A stretch of DNA of 64,000 nt, from NCBI RefSeq assembly GCF_000427625.1, contig NZ_KE386569.1, forward strand, positions 1,976,591 through 2,040,590. Direction: 5' to 3'. Position 1 is the first letter of the stretch; the number at the start of each line of letters is the position of its first letter. The notes below the pieces were generated by a model, which was not told the origin of the DNA, did not search any database, and worked only from the letters and a program-made list of their open reading frames with translations. Made by a program: the position numbers and the translations under genes. Source of the DNA: Methylobacter luteus IMV-B-3098 (lineage in GTDB: Bacteria > Pseudomonadota > Gammaproteobacteria > Methylococcales > Methylomonadaceae). Below are positions 1 to 7,701 of this stretch, piece by piece.

Positions 1-1
1 C

Positions 2-1477
2 CAAAAGCACTGCGAGCAACTGATCGAACACATCGCCAGAACGGCCGGCTGCTTCTTTGAGGAAACCTATCGCAGCGATACCGGCAAAAACGGCCTGCTC
101 GATCGGGAAAGCTACATAGAGCTTATTCTGGGGCTCAAGAACAATATCGGCGGCAAATTTTCGCTGGCTTCGAGCAACCAGGACTGTATTACCGTGACCA
201 GTTCCAGCTGCCCTTTCGGCGACCGCGTGACCAATTTTCCTGAATTATGCGGCATGACCTCGAGCGTGTTTGGCGGCATCGCGGCCAGAAACTTCGGTTA
301 CGCCAAGGTTGAAATCAAAAAGAGCATCGCCCGCAATCACGGCAGCTGCGAAGTTTGCGTCTACACCAACCACGATGCCGGCAAGGACCGTTCCGGCATT
401 GAATACACCGATACGACGCCGATCAAGGAAAAACAGGACATCGACAACCTGCAGGAGCGCATCGAGGAAAGCATGCAGCAAATCTGGCGCAAGCAGGCCA
501 AGGCGCCCGCCAAAAAGCACCAGCCGCCGGCCATCATCGCGAAATCGCCGGCCATGCAGAAAGTCCTGCAATCCATCGAAGTGATTGCGCCGACGCTGGC
601 CACGGTATTGATCGAGGGTCAGACCGGCGTCGGCAAGGAACTGGTCGCGCGCGCCATTCATGCCATGAGCGAGCGCTGCCAGAAACCGTTCATTCCGATC
701 AACTGCGGCGCCATCCCTGAAAGCCTGATCGAAAGCGCCCTGTTCGGGCATGAAAAAGGCGCCTTTACTGGCGCCGTGGAAGTGCATCAAGGCTATTTTG
801 AGCGCGCCGAAGGCGGCACGCTGTTTCTCGACGAAGTCGATTCCCTGTCGCCGGCCGCGCAAACCCGTCTGTTGCGCGTGCTTCAGGAAGGAGAACTGGA
901 ACGGGTCGGCGGCAAGCAAACCCTGTCGGTCGACCTGCGCATCATCTCCGCAACCAACCAGGACCTGGAAGAACTGGTCAGGCAGGGTCGGTTCCGCCAT
1001 GACCTGTACTACCGCATCAACGTGGTCCGGCTCGGCATTCCGCCTCTGGCCGAACGCCCCGAAGACCTGCCCTATCTGGTGCAACTGATCATTCAGCGTC
1101 TGAACAAGAAGTACAACAGACAGATTGAATCGGTCAGCCGCGAAGTCATGCAGAAGATACGCGCCTATCCCTGGCCCGGCAACGTCCGCGAACTGGAAAA
1201 CATCCTCGAACGCAGTCTATTGTTCGCCCGGGGCACGGAAATCACCGAACTGGATCTGGCGCTTCCGGCTTCGGCAAACTCCGGCAACGACTGGAAAGAT
1301 ATCAAGGAAAGCGCCCTGGCCAGAGTCGAGCAAGCCTATCTGGAAACGGCGCTAAAAGCCCATCAGGGCGACGTCAACAGAATCGCCGAGAGCATGGGCA
1401 TCACTTCACGCGCCGTCTACGGCAAACTGAAGAAATATGAGATTAATCTGGCTGAGTACCGGAGTCTGAAAACTTAA
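2..1477 (+). CDS. Sigma-54-dependent activator with N-terminal methanogen-output-type (MetOD1) domain, 5' partial
   Basis: The reading frame is open from base 2, so the gene begins before the window; the GTG at 194 is internal. The visible 491 residues start with a cysteine-rich region (CPFGDRV, PELCGM, GSCEVCVY, about 190-365) resembling the methanogen output domain found in some bacterial regulators. A sigma-54 AAA+ domain follows: Walker A GQTGVGKE (about 616-639), the sigma-54-contacting loop GAFTGA (759-776) and Walker B TLFLDEVD (about 817-840). A Fis-type helix-turn-helix lies at the C-terminus (DVNRIAESMGITSRAVYGKL). It should drive RpoN promoters, with the cysteine domain as possible sensor. 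Targets cannot be told; the convergent cus operon is only a neighbour. The AAA+ call is firm, the N-terminal domain call moderate. Confidence 0.88.
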   Translation, partial: QKHCEQLIEHIARTAGCFFEETYRSDTGKNGLLDRESYIELILGLKNNIGGKFSLASSNQDCITVTSSSCPFGDRVTNFPELCGMTSSVFGGIAARNFGYAKVEIKKSIARNHGSCEVCVYTNHDAGKDRSGIEYTDTTPIKEKQDIDNLQERIEESMQQIWRKQAKAPAKKHQPPAIIAKSPAMQKVLQSIEVIAPTLATVLIEGQTGVGKELVARAIHAMSERCQKPFIPINCGAIPESLIESALFGHEKGAFTGAVEVHQGYFERAEGGTLFLDEVDSLSPAAQTRLLRVLQEGELERVGGKQTLSVDLRIISATNQDLEELVRQGRFRHDLYYRINVVRLGIPPLAERPEDLPYLVQLIIQRLNKKYNRQIESVSREVMQKIRAYPWPGNVRELENILERSLLFARGTEITELDLALPASANSGNDWKDIKESALARVEQAYLETALKAHQGDVNRIAESMGITSRAVYGKLKKYEINLAEYRSLKT

Positions 1478-1498
1478 CCGTTGTTAGACTCTGAATTT

Positions 1499-1530
1499 TT
1501 CACCACGAAGATCACGAAGAACACGAAGTT
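1499..1530. repeat. CACGAAG short tandem motif
   Basis: Three CACGAAG units spaced 9-10 bases apart sit between the activator stop and the 76-bp palindromic repeat. A degenerate relative occurs near 48276-48300. This is a known style of intergenic filler repeat in proteobacteria; no coding capacity. Confidence 0.6.
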
Positions 1531-1537
1531 GTAGCGC

Positions 1538-1613
1538 TGTAGGCTGGGTTGATAAACCCAGCTTTGGGCGCCGCCCATGCCGGGTTTCCGCTAAAGCTCC
1601 AACCCAGCCTACA
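1538..1613 (+). repeat. 76-bp palindromic repeat, copy 1
   Basis: The element begins TGTAGGCTGGGTTGATAAAC and ends CCAACCCAGCCTACA, so its ends are inverted repeats of each other and the RNA would fold into a long hairpin. It lies between the convergent activator and cusA. By direct comparison it is identical over all 76 bases to the reverse complement of 6076-6151, and a near copy lies at 46930-47004. It may also act as a transcription end for either neighbour. Confidence 0.85.
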
Positions 1614-1628
1614 CATATTTCGTGGTTT

Positions 1629-4600
1629 TTATGCGGCGCGCCTTTCCTGATACTGCAACACCAGACTGTACAGCACCGGAAACACCAGAAGACTCAGCAT
1701 CAGCACGCTCAGCATGCCGCCCAGCACCGGCGCGGCGATGCGTTGCGTGACATCGGCGCCGCTGCCCGTCGCCCACATGATGGGAATCAGGCCGACGATA
1801 TTACAGATCGCGGTAATGGCCACGGGCCGCACGCGCAAAGCTGTCGCGGCTTCGGCGGCATTCTTGATTTCTTCGGCCGTCAGCGGGGCTTTTTTCAGCG
1901 CGCGCAGGCGCTCCATTTCCATGTCGATAAAACTCAGCACCATGATGCCGGTTTCGGCGGCCGTGCCGGCCAACGCGATAAAACCGACATAGACGGCAAC
2001 GGATAGATTGAACCCGTAAGCGTAAATCAGCCAGATGCCGCCGATCAGGCCGAACGGGATAGTCAACATGACCAGCAGGGGCTCGACAAAATTACGGAAC
2101 GTGAAATACAGCAACAGGAAAATCAGCAGCAGCGTGACCGGCACGACAACCCGCAGACGCTCCGCGGCGCGCTCCATATACTCGAACTGGCCGGACCAGG
2201 TGACGGTATAGCCGGCCGGGATCTCCAGATTTTCGGCCAGCGTCTGCCTGGCGCGACTGACGAAGCCGCCGATATCGGACGTCGTGATATCGACATAAAC
2301 CCAGGCATTGGGCCTTGAACCCTCGCTTTTAATGACATCGGTGCCGCGCCTGAGTGTCAGATCGGCCACCAGCGTCAGCGGTATCTGGGCGCCCGTAGGC
2401 GTCGGCACCAGCACGCGCCGCAAGGCGCCGATGTTATCGCGCAGATCGCGCGGATAGCGCAGGTTGACCGGATAGCGCTCCAAGCCCTCCACGGTTTCGG
2501 TGATGTTCATGCCGCCGATCGCGCTCTGGATGACATCCTGCACATCGCCGACAGTCAGGCCGTAACGGGCCGCCGCCTCGCGATTGATATCGAAATCCAG
2601 GAAATAGCCGCCGACCACGCGATCGCCATAGGCCGACAAGGTTTCAGGCAGCGTCTTCATGATCTGCTCGATCTGCTGGGACAGGGATTGCAGAACATTC
2701 AGGTCAGGCCCCGACACCTTGATGCCGACCGGCGTCTTGATACCGGTCGACAGCATGTCGATGCGGTTCTTGATCGGCATGGTCCAGGCATTGGCCATGC
2801 CCGGAAACGTGATCGCCCCGTTCATCTCGTCCATCAGCTGTCTGGATGTTTTGTCGGGATCAGGCCACTGGTTTTTGGGCTTCAACTGGATCGTCGTCTC
2901 GATCATCATGAGCGGCGCCGCATCGGTAGCGGTCTCGGCGCGCCCGACCTTGCCGAACACCCGTTCGACTTCGGGAAAGGTTTTCAGAATCTTGTCGGTC
3001 TGTTGCAGCAGTTCACGCGCCTTGGTGATCGAAATGCCCGGAAAGGTGGTCGGCATGTACAGGATGTCGCCTTCATCGAGCGGCGGCATGAACTCGCTGC
3101 CGATCCGTGACAACGGGTACAGCGTCGTCGCCATCAACAGCACGGCCAGCAGTATGGTCAGACCGCGCCAGCGCATCGCCACTCTCAAAACCGGCCCGTG
3201 CAGAAAATGCAGAAAGCGGTTGGCCGGGTTCCGGTGCTCGGGGATGATCCGGCCGCGAATGAAATAGCCCATCAGCACCGGCACGACCGTGACGGTCAGA
3301 ATGGCTGCCGCAGCCATCGCATAGGATTTGGTAAAGGCCAGCGGACTGAACAGCCGCCCTTCCTGCGCCTCCATCGCGAAAATCGGTATGAACGAGACGG
3401 TAATGATCAGCAGCGAGAAAAACAGCGCCGGGCCGACCTCGCGCGAGGCGTTGCCGATAGCCTGCCAGCGCTCGCGAGCGGTCAGTTCGGCCTGTTTCCT
3501 GTGGGCCGCGTCGGCCAGATGCTTATGCGCATTTTCGACCATGACAATCGCGCCGTCGACCATATCGCCTATCGCGATCGCGATGCCGCCCAGCGACATG
3601 ATATTGGCATTCAGGCCCTGCCAGCGCATGATGATGAACGCGGCCAGAATCCCGAGCGGCAGGCTGACAATGATGACCAGCGACGAACGCAGGTGCAGCA
3701 GGAACAGCGCGATCACGAGGCAGACGATGATCAACTCCTGGGTCAAGGCTTCATTGAGCGTATCGACGGCCCGTTCGATCAGGTTGCCGCGATCGTAAAC
3801 GGTCACGATTTCCACGCCTTCGGGCAGGCCTTTCTTGAGTTCCTCGAGCTTGGCGCGCACGCCTTCAATGGTTGCCAGCGCGTTCTCGCCGAAACGCATG
3901 ATGACGACGCCGGCCGCGACTTCGCCCTCGCCGTTCAGTTCCACGAGGCCGCGCCGCAATTCCGGGCCGATCTGGACGCGCGCGACATCCTGCAGGCGCA
4001 CGGGCGTGCCGTTGGCGTCGACGCCGACCGGGATGGTTTTCAGGTCGGCGATCGATTTGATGTAGCCCAGTCCCCTGACCATGTATTCGGTCTCGCCCAT
4101 CTCCAGCAGACGGCCGCCGACGTCGTTGTTGGAACGCTTGATGGCCGTAATGACGGTCGACAGCGGAATTTCATAAGCCTGCAGCGCGTTCGGGTCGACT
4201 TCGACCTGATACTGCTTGACGAAGCCGCCGACCGACGCCACCTCGGCGACGCCGGGCACGGTCTGCAGCGGATAGCGCAGATACCAGTCCTGAATCGAGC
4301 GCAGTTGCGCCAGGTCATGGCGGCCGCTCCTGTCGACCAGCGCGTATTCGTAAATCCAGCCGACGCCAGTGGCATCAGGACCTAATGTGGGCGTCACGCC
4401 CTGCGGCAGCCGCTCCCGTACGTAATTCAGGTATTCCAGCACGCGCGACCTTGCCCAGTAAATGTCCGTGCCATCCTCGAAAATGATATAGACGAACGAC
4501 AGACCGAAGAAGGAATAGCCGCGCACGACCTTGGCATGCGGTACGGCCAGCATGGCCGTCGTCAGCGGGTACGTGACCTGGTCCTCGACGACCTGCGGCG

Positions 4601-4769
4601 CCTGATCGGCGTAATCCGTGAACACGATGACCTGGACATCGGATAAATCAGGGATCGCATCGAGCGGCATGCGCTGATACGACCAGATCCCCGCAACAGC
4701 CAGGATCAGAGCCGCTATCAGCACCATGAAGCGGTTGGCCAGCGACAGGCTGATAATGCGACTAATCAT
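1629..4769 (-). CDS. cusA: CusA-type copper/silver RND efflux permease
   Basis: This 1046-residue inner-membrane proton antiporter is the pump of a tripartite Cu(I)/Ag(I) exporter. Length matches E. coli CusA. The three metal-site methionines have counterparts in ILYMPTT, APLMMIETT and RIDMLSTG, which favours Cu/Ag over the Zn/Co/Cd type CzcA. The transmembrane acidic motif IGDMVDGAIVMVENA and the later GTAAETGIMV are present. The position matching the proton-relay lysine of E. coli CusA (RVRPK) reads RVRPV, as in Czc-type pumps. The start overlaps the end of cusB by 8 bases, implying translational coupling in an operon cusC-cusB-cusA. Family is sure; metal choice is inferred. Confidence 0.93.
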   Translation of the reverse strand: MISRIISLSLANRFMVLIAALILAVAGIWSYQRMPLDAIPDLSDVQVIVFTDYADQAPQVVEDQVTYPLTTAMLAVPHAKVVRGYSFFGLSFVYIIFEDGTDIYWARSRVLEYLNYVRERLPQGVTPTLGPDATGVGWIYEYALVDRSGRHDLAQLRSIQDWYLRYPLQTVPGVAEVASVGGFVKQYQVEVDPNALQAYEIPLSTVITAIKRSNNDVGGRLLEMGETEYMVRGLGYIKSIADLKTIPVGVDANGTPVRLQDVARVQIGPELRRGLVELNGEGEVAAGVVIMRFGENALATIEGVRAKLEELKKGLPEGVEIVTVYDRGNLIERAVDTLNEALTQELIIVCLVIALFLLHLRSSLVIIVSLPLGILAAFIIMRWQGLNANIMSLGGIAIAIGDMVDGAIVMVENAHKHLADAAHRKQAELTARERWQAIGNASREVGPALFFSLLIITVSFIPIFAMEAQEGRLFSPLAFTKSYAMAAAAILTVTVVPVLMGYFIRGRIIPEHRNPANRFLHFLHGPVLRVAMRWRGLTILLAVLLMATTLYPLSRIGSEFMPPLDEGDILYMPTTFPGISITKARELLQQTDKILKTFPEVERVFGKVGRAETATDAAPLMMIETTIQLKPKNQWPDPDKTSRQLMDEMNGAITFPGMANAWTMPIKNRIDMLSTGIKTPVGIKVSGPDLNVLQSLSQQIEQIMKTLPETLSAYGDRVVGGYFLDFDINREAAARYGLTVGDVQDVIQSAIGGMNITETVEGLERYPVNLRYPRDLRDNIGALRRVLVPTPTGAQIPLTLVADLTLRRGTDVIKSEGSRPNAWVYVDITTSDIGGFVSRARQTLAENLEIPAGYTVTWSGQFEYMERAAERLRVVVPVTLLLIFLLLYFTFRNFVEPLLVMLTIPFGLIGGIWLIYAYGFNLSVAVYVGFIALAGTAAETGIMVLSFIDMEMERLRALKKAPLTAEEIKNAAEAATALRVRPVAITAICNIVGLIPIMWATGSGADVTQRIAAPVLGGMLSVLMLSLLVFPVLYSLVLQYQERRAA

Positions 4770-6060
4770 GCTGATGCGGCTCAGGCGCCATCATTTTTTT
4801 TGTCGCTTCGCGCAGATTGGACTCGGAATCGATCAGGAACTGCGCCGATGTCACGACTTCCTCGCCCTCGGCCAGGCCCTCGCGTATTTCGATGTGACCA
4901 TTGGAAGCCAGCCCCAGCCTGACCGTGCGAGGCTCAAACCGGCCATCGCCCTGCACGACGAAAACCCGGTCGCCGGCGCTGGAACGAACCACGGCCTCGG
5001 CCGGAATCACCAAGGCTTCCTGCCGCCTGCCGGCCTGAATCGTGACTTCGGCGAACATGTCAGGCTTCAACAGCAGCTCGGTATTATCAAAGACCAGCCG
5101 CACCTTGATCGTGCGCGTTTTGGCCTCGGCATACGGATAGATGAACGCCAGATGCCCCTTGAAAACCTTGCCGGGCACGCCGGCCAGCCGCATTTCCACC
5201 GGATCGCCCTCCCTGACCCAGGGCAGTTCATACTCGTAAATATCGGCGTATACCCAGACCTTGCTGAGGTCGGCGATCATATACAATTGCGTGGCCGGCG
5301 TGACGTACTGCCCTTCACGTGCGCCAATCTCGATCACGATGCCGGCCGCCGGCGTGTGAATGTGCAGGCTCTTCTTGATTTCATGCGTATGGGTCAGGTC
5401 ATGCAGCTGATGCTCCGGCACGTCCAGCAGTTTCAGGCGTTCGCGCGAGCTGTTGACCAGTTCCTCGGCGCCGCGCCGGATCTCCTCTATCGGGCTTTTC
5501 TTGAGTACTTCGAGATTCTTCAGGGCCAGCACGTATTCCTGCTGGCTGGCCACCAGTTGCGGCGAATAAACGCTCAGCAAATCGGTGTTCTTCTTGACCC
5601 ACTGGCCGGTTTTGTCGACCGACATCGCCTCGATCCAGCCTTCCGTTTTCGGATGCAGGCGCACGATGCGCTCCTCGTCGTAAGCCACGCGCCCTACCGC
5701 GCGGATTCCCTGCGACAGCGTTTGCCGGCTCGCCCTGGCGGTGCGCACGCCGATATTCTGCGTCGTCATCGGGTCGATTTTGACGGTGCCGGCTTTTTCT
5801 TCGGCCTGCTCTTCGTCGGCATAGACCGGAATATAGTCCATGCCCATGCTGTCCTTGGCCGGCACCGGCGAGGTCACGTCCGGATTCATCGGGTTGCGGT
5901 AAAACAGCGGTTTTCTGGGTTCTGCCGGTGTACTGACCGGCTGTTCATGAACCATTTGCCGGCTTGCCAGCCAGTAGCCGGCACCTAATCCCAATGCCAG
6001 CATTAAAATAGCTATTATTGCTTGTTTAGTCACTGATGCTACGCGGTTAGTTGAATCCAT
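4762..6060 (-). CDS. cusB: CusB-type periplasmic adaptor (membrane fusion protein)
   Basis: At 432 residues it links the CusA pump to the outer-membrane channel and can pass metal to the pump. The N-terminus has a membrane anchor or uncleaved signal (about residues 12-32, IIAILMLALGLGAGYWL). A short heavy-metal-binding segment follows, with NPMNP and SMGMDYIPVY, the methionine-rich motif seen in CusB proteins. Then come the HlyD-like hairpin, the barrel-sandwich region (HIHTPAAGIVIEIGAREGQY) and the beta-barrel. It lies 110 bases downstream of cusC; that gap is filled by a palindromic repeat, which could lower expression of cusBA relative to cusC. It overlaps cusA by 8 bases. Confidence 0.92.
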   Translation of the reverse strand: MDSTNRVASVTKQAIIAILMLALGLGAGYWLASRQMVHEQPVSTPAEPRKPLFYRNPMNPDVTSPVPAKDSMGMDYIPVYADEEQAEEKAGTVKIDPMTTQNIGVRTARASRQTLSQGIRAVGRVAYDEERIVRLHPKTEGWIEAMSVDKTGQWVKKNTDLLSVYSPQLVASQQEYVLALKNLEVLKKSPIEEIRRGAEELVNSSRERLKLLDVPEHQLHDLTHTHEIKKSLHIHTPAAGIVIEIGAREGQYVTPATQLYMIADLSKVWVYADIYEYELPWVREGDPVEMRLAGVPGKVFKGHLAFIYPYAEAKTRTIKVRLVFDNTELLLKPDMFAEVTIQAGRRQEALVIPAEAVVRSSAGDRVFVVQGDGRFEPRTVRLGLASNGHIEIREGLAEGEEVVTSAQFLIDSESNLREATKKMMAPEPHQHD

Positions 6061-6075
6061 ATTGGCTTAAGCCTG

Positions 6076-6151
6076 TGTAGGCTGGGTTGGAGCTTTAGCG
6101 GAAACCCGGCATGGGCGGCGCCCAAAGCTGGGTTTATCAACCCAGCCTACA
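6076..6151 (-). repeat. 76-bp palindromic repeat, copy 2 (inverted)
   Basis: Reverse complement of the element at 1538-1613 with no mismatch over 76 bases. It occupies nearly all of the cusC-cusB gap, so it lies inside the presumed operon transcript and would fold as a strong hairpin there. Confidence 0.85.
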
Positions 6152-6169
6152 CTGCCCCTATAAACCCGA

Positions 6170-7456
6170 TTATTCATAAATCTCATCGCTGCCGACGGCG
6201 GCGCTTAATTGCGCCAATGACTGATTAGCCTCAGTGAAAGCCTTCCAGTATTGGGTTTCATAATCGAACAGCGTGATCTGGCTGCGCACCAGGTTGAGAA
6301 AATCGACCTTGTTGACCTGATAGCCGCTCAGCATCGAAGCGACGGTCTGCTGCGCCTGCGGCACGATGCCGGTTTCAAACAGCACAAACTGCTCCCTGGC
6401 GCGCCGGTAATCGCTGTAGCTTTGCGAAATCTGCGAGCGGACATTGTTCCATTGATCCTGCAATGCATATTTCTGCTGCATCAGTTCGCTGGTACGCTGA
6501 TCTACCGCCCTGGCCTGTTTCTGGCCCGCGAAAATCGGCACGTTCACGCGCACGCCCAGACTCAGCAGATCCGAGCGCCTGTCACCCGTTGGCATATCGT
6601 CGCGCGCACCATAAGAAGCATCGACCATAAAGTCGGGCAGATAGTCTTTTTTCGCCAACTCCAGCCGCGACTGCGCGGCATTGATATCCTGGCGTCCGCC
6701 CTCCAGCACAGCCCTCGACGCTTCAGCCTGCTCATAAAGCCGGTCTTCCGGCAGCACGGCCGGCAGTTGCATCGATGCATCGGCCGGCAGTTTAAGTTCG
6801 CTATTGGCCGGCCTGTCCAGTAACGCATTCAGCCTGGCGGCGGCATTGCGCCGCAATGCGGTCAGGTTTATTTTCTGATCGAGCAGCTTTGATAATTCAA
6901 GCTGGGCCAATAGCACGTCCTGCTGCAGGCCTTCGCCGACTTCGTATTTGGTCCGGGCGATATCGACGAACTGATGCAGCAGAGACTGGTTGTTATCGAC
7001 AATGCCAAGCGCGCGGTCCAGATAAAAGATCAGCCACCAGGTGGTCTTGACGTCGCTGAGCAGACGCCGGCGCACTTCCTGCGCGTTGTGCGTTGCCGCG
7101 GCCGCTTCATAGGCGGCCGCCTGCTCGCGCAGAGCCAGCTTGCCCGGAAAAGGAATCGCCTGCGTAATGCCGACCAGAAGCTGGGTCATATCCTCCTGGC
7201 GGGTATCGAAGTTGTCCACGGGCAGGCTCATGGCGCTAAAGCTGATTTCGGGGTCCGGCAAGGTGCCGGCCTGCGAGGGAATATCCGCCATCGCCTTGGC
7301 CCGGGCCAGCATCTGCGCCAGATCGGGGTTATCCTGGACGGCCAGTTCGGCTGCGGCTTGCAGCGTCAAAACGGTCGGCTCTTCCGCACAGACAGTTCCG
7401 CCGGCCAATAAAAGCGAGGCTAAGGCAATATGCTTGAATAGAGTGGGCGGCGGCAT
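6170..7456 (-). CDS. cusC: TolC-family outer-membrane efflux channel (CusC-like)
   Basis: This 428-residue protein would form the outer-membrane and periplasmic tunnel of the CusCBA system. It has a cleavable signal peptide (FKHIALASLLLAGGTVCAEE) without a lipobox, so unlike E. coli CusC it is probably not lipid-anchored. Two repeated OEP helical regions are visible, with typical heptad-like patterns such as RAKAMADIPSQAGTLPDPE near the N-terminus and YRRAREQFVLFETGIVPQA in the C-terminal half. It is the first gene of the operon on this strand, followed by cusB and cusA. The subfamily name rests on context. Confidence 0.85.
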   Translation of the reverse strand: MPPPTLFKHIALASLLLAGGTVCAEEPTVLTLQAAAELAVQDNPDLAQMLARAKAMADIPSQAGTLPDPEISFSAMSLPVDNFDTRQEDMTQLLVGITQAIPFPGKLALREQAAAYEAAAATHNAQEVRRRLLSDVKTTWWLIFYLDRALGIVDNNQSLLHQFVDIARTKYEVGEGLQQDVLLAQLELSKLLDQKINLTALRRNAAARLNALLDRPANSELKLPADASMQLPAVLPEDRLYEQAEASRAVLEGGRQDINAAQSRLELAKKDYLPDFMVDASYGARDDMPTGDRRSDLLSLGVRVNVPIFAGQKQARAVDQRTSELMQQKYALQDQWNNVRSQISQSYSDYRRAREQFVLFETGIVPQAQQTVASMLSGYQVNKVDFLNLVRSQITLFDYETQYWKAFTEANQSLAQLSAAVGSDEIYE

Positions 7457-7519
7457 GATATCCTCATAGTAAATCCGTTAAGCCAATGTACCTAGTTTAA
7501 CTGATGTTACGCAAGCGCT

Positions 7520-7598
7520 TGTAGGCCGGGTTGAAGCTTTAGCGCAAATCCGGCATGAGCAGCTTCGAAATGCCGGGTTTACCAGCCGCCGCCAGCCT
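7520..7598 (+). repeat. Diverged palindromic repeat, copy 4
   Basis: Starts TGTAGGCCGGGTTGAAGC and ends near GCCAGCCT. It keeps the outline of the 76-bp element (TTTAGCGCAAATCCGGCATG in place of TTTAGCGGAAACCCGGCATG) but the arms have diverged. A string ACTGATGTTACGCA lies just upstream (about 7500-7513) and recurs before copy 3 at about 46872. It sits in the divergent gap between cusC and the ATPase gene. Confidence 0.65.
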
Positions 7599-7701
7599 GA
7601 TGCAACTCCCGGCACGGCTTGGAAACGTTTCGCGGAAAGCCATCATCCAATTTAATATTGCTTAAAAATCACCTTTACCAAAAAGAACAACAAGGGTCTG
7701 A

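Noticed and set aside
1499-1613. CRISPR array
   Set aside because: CACGAAG units are 9-10 bases apart with no spacers, and the 76-bp element is a single palindrome; no cas genes are present.
3198-4385. Long open frame (395 codons) antisense to cusA
   Set aside because: It lies wholly opposite a certain gene, is rich in Asp, His and Gln as expected of antisense GC-biased codons, and has no domain or ribosome site.
4726-5988. 420-codon plus-strand frame over cusB
   Set aside because: Antisense shadow of cusB without homology.
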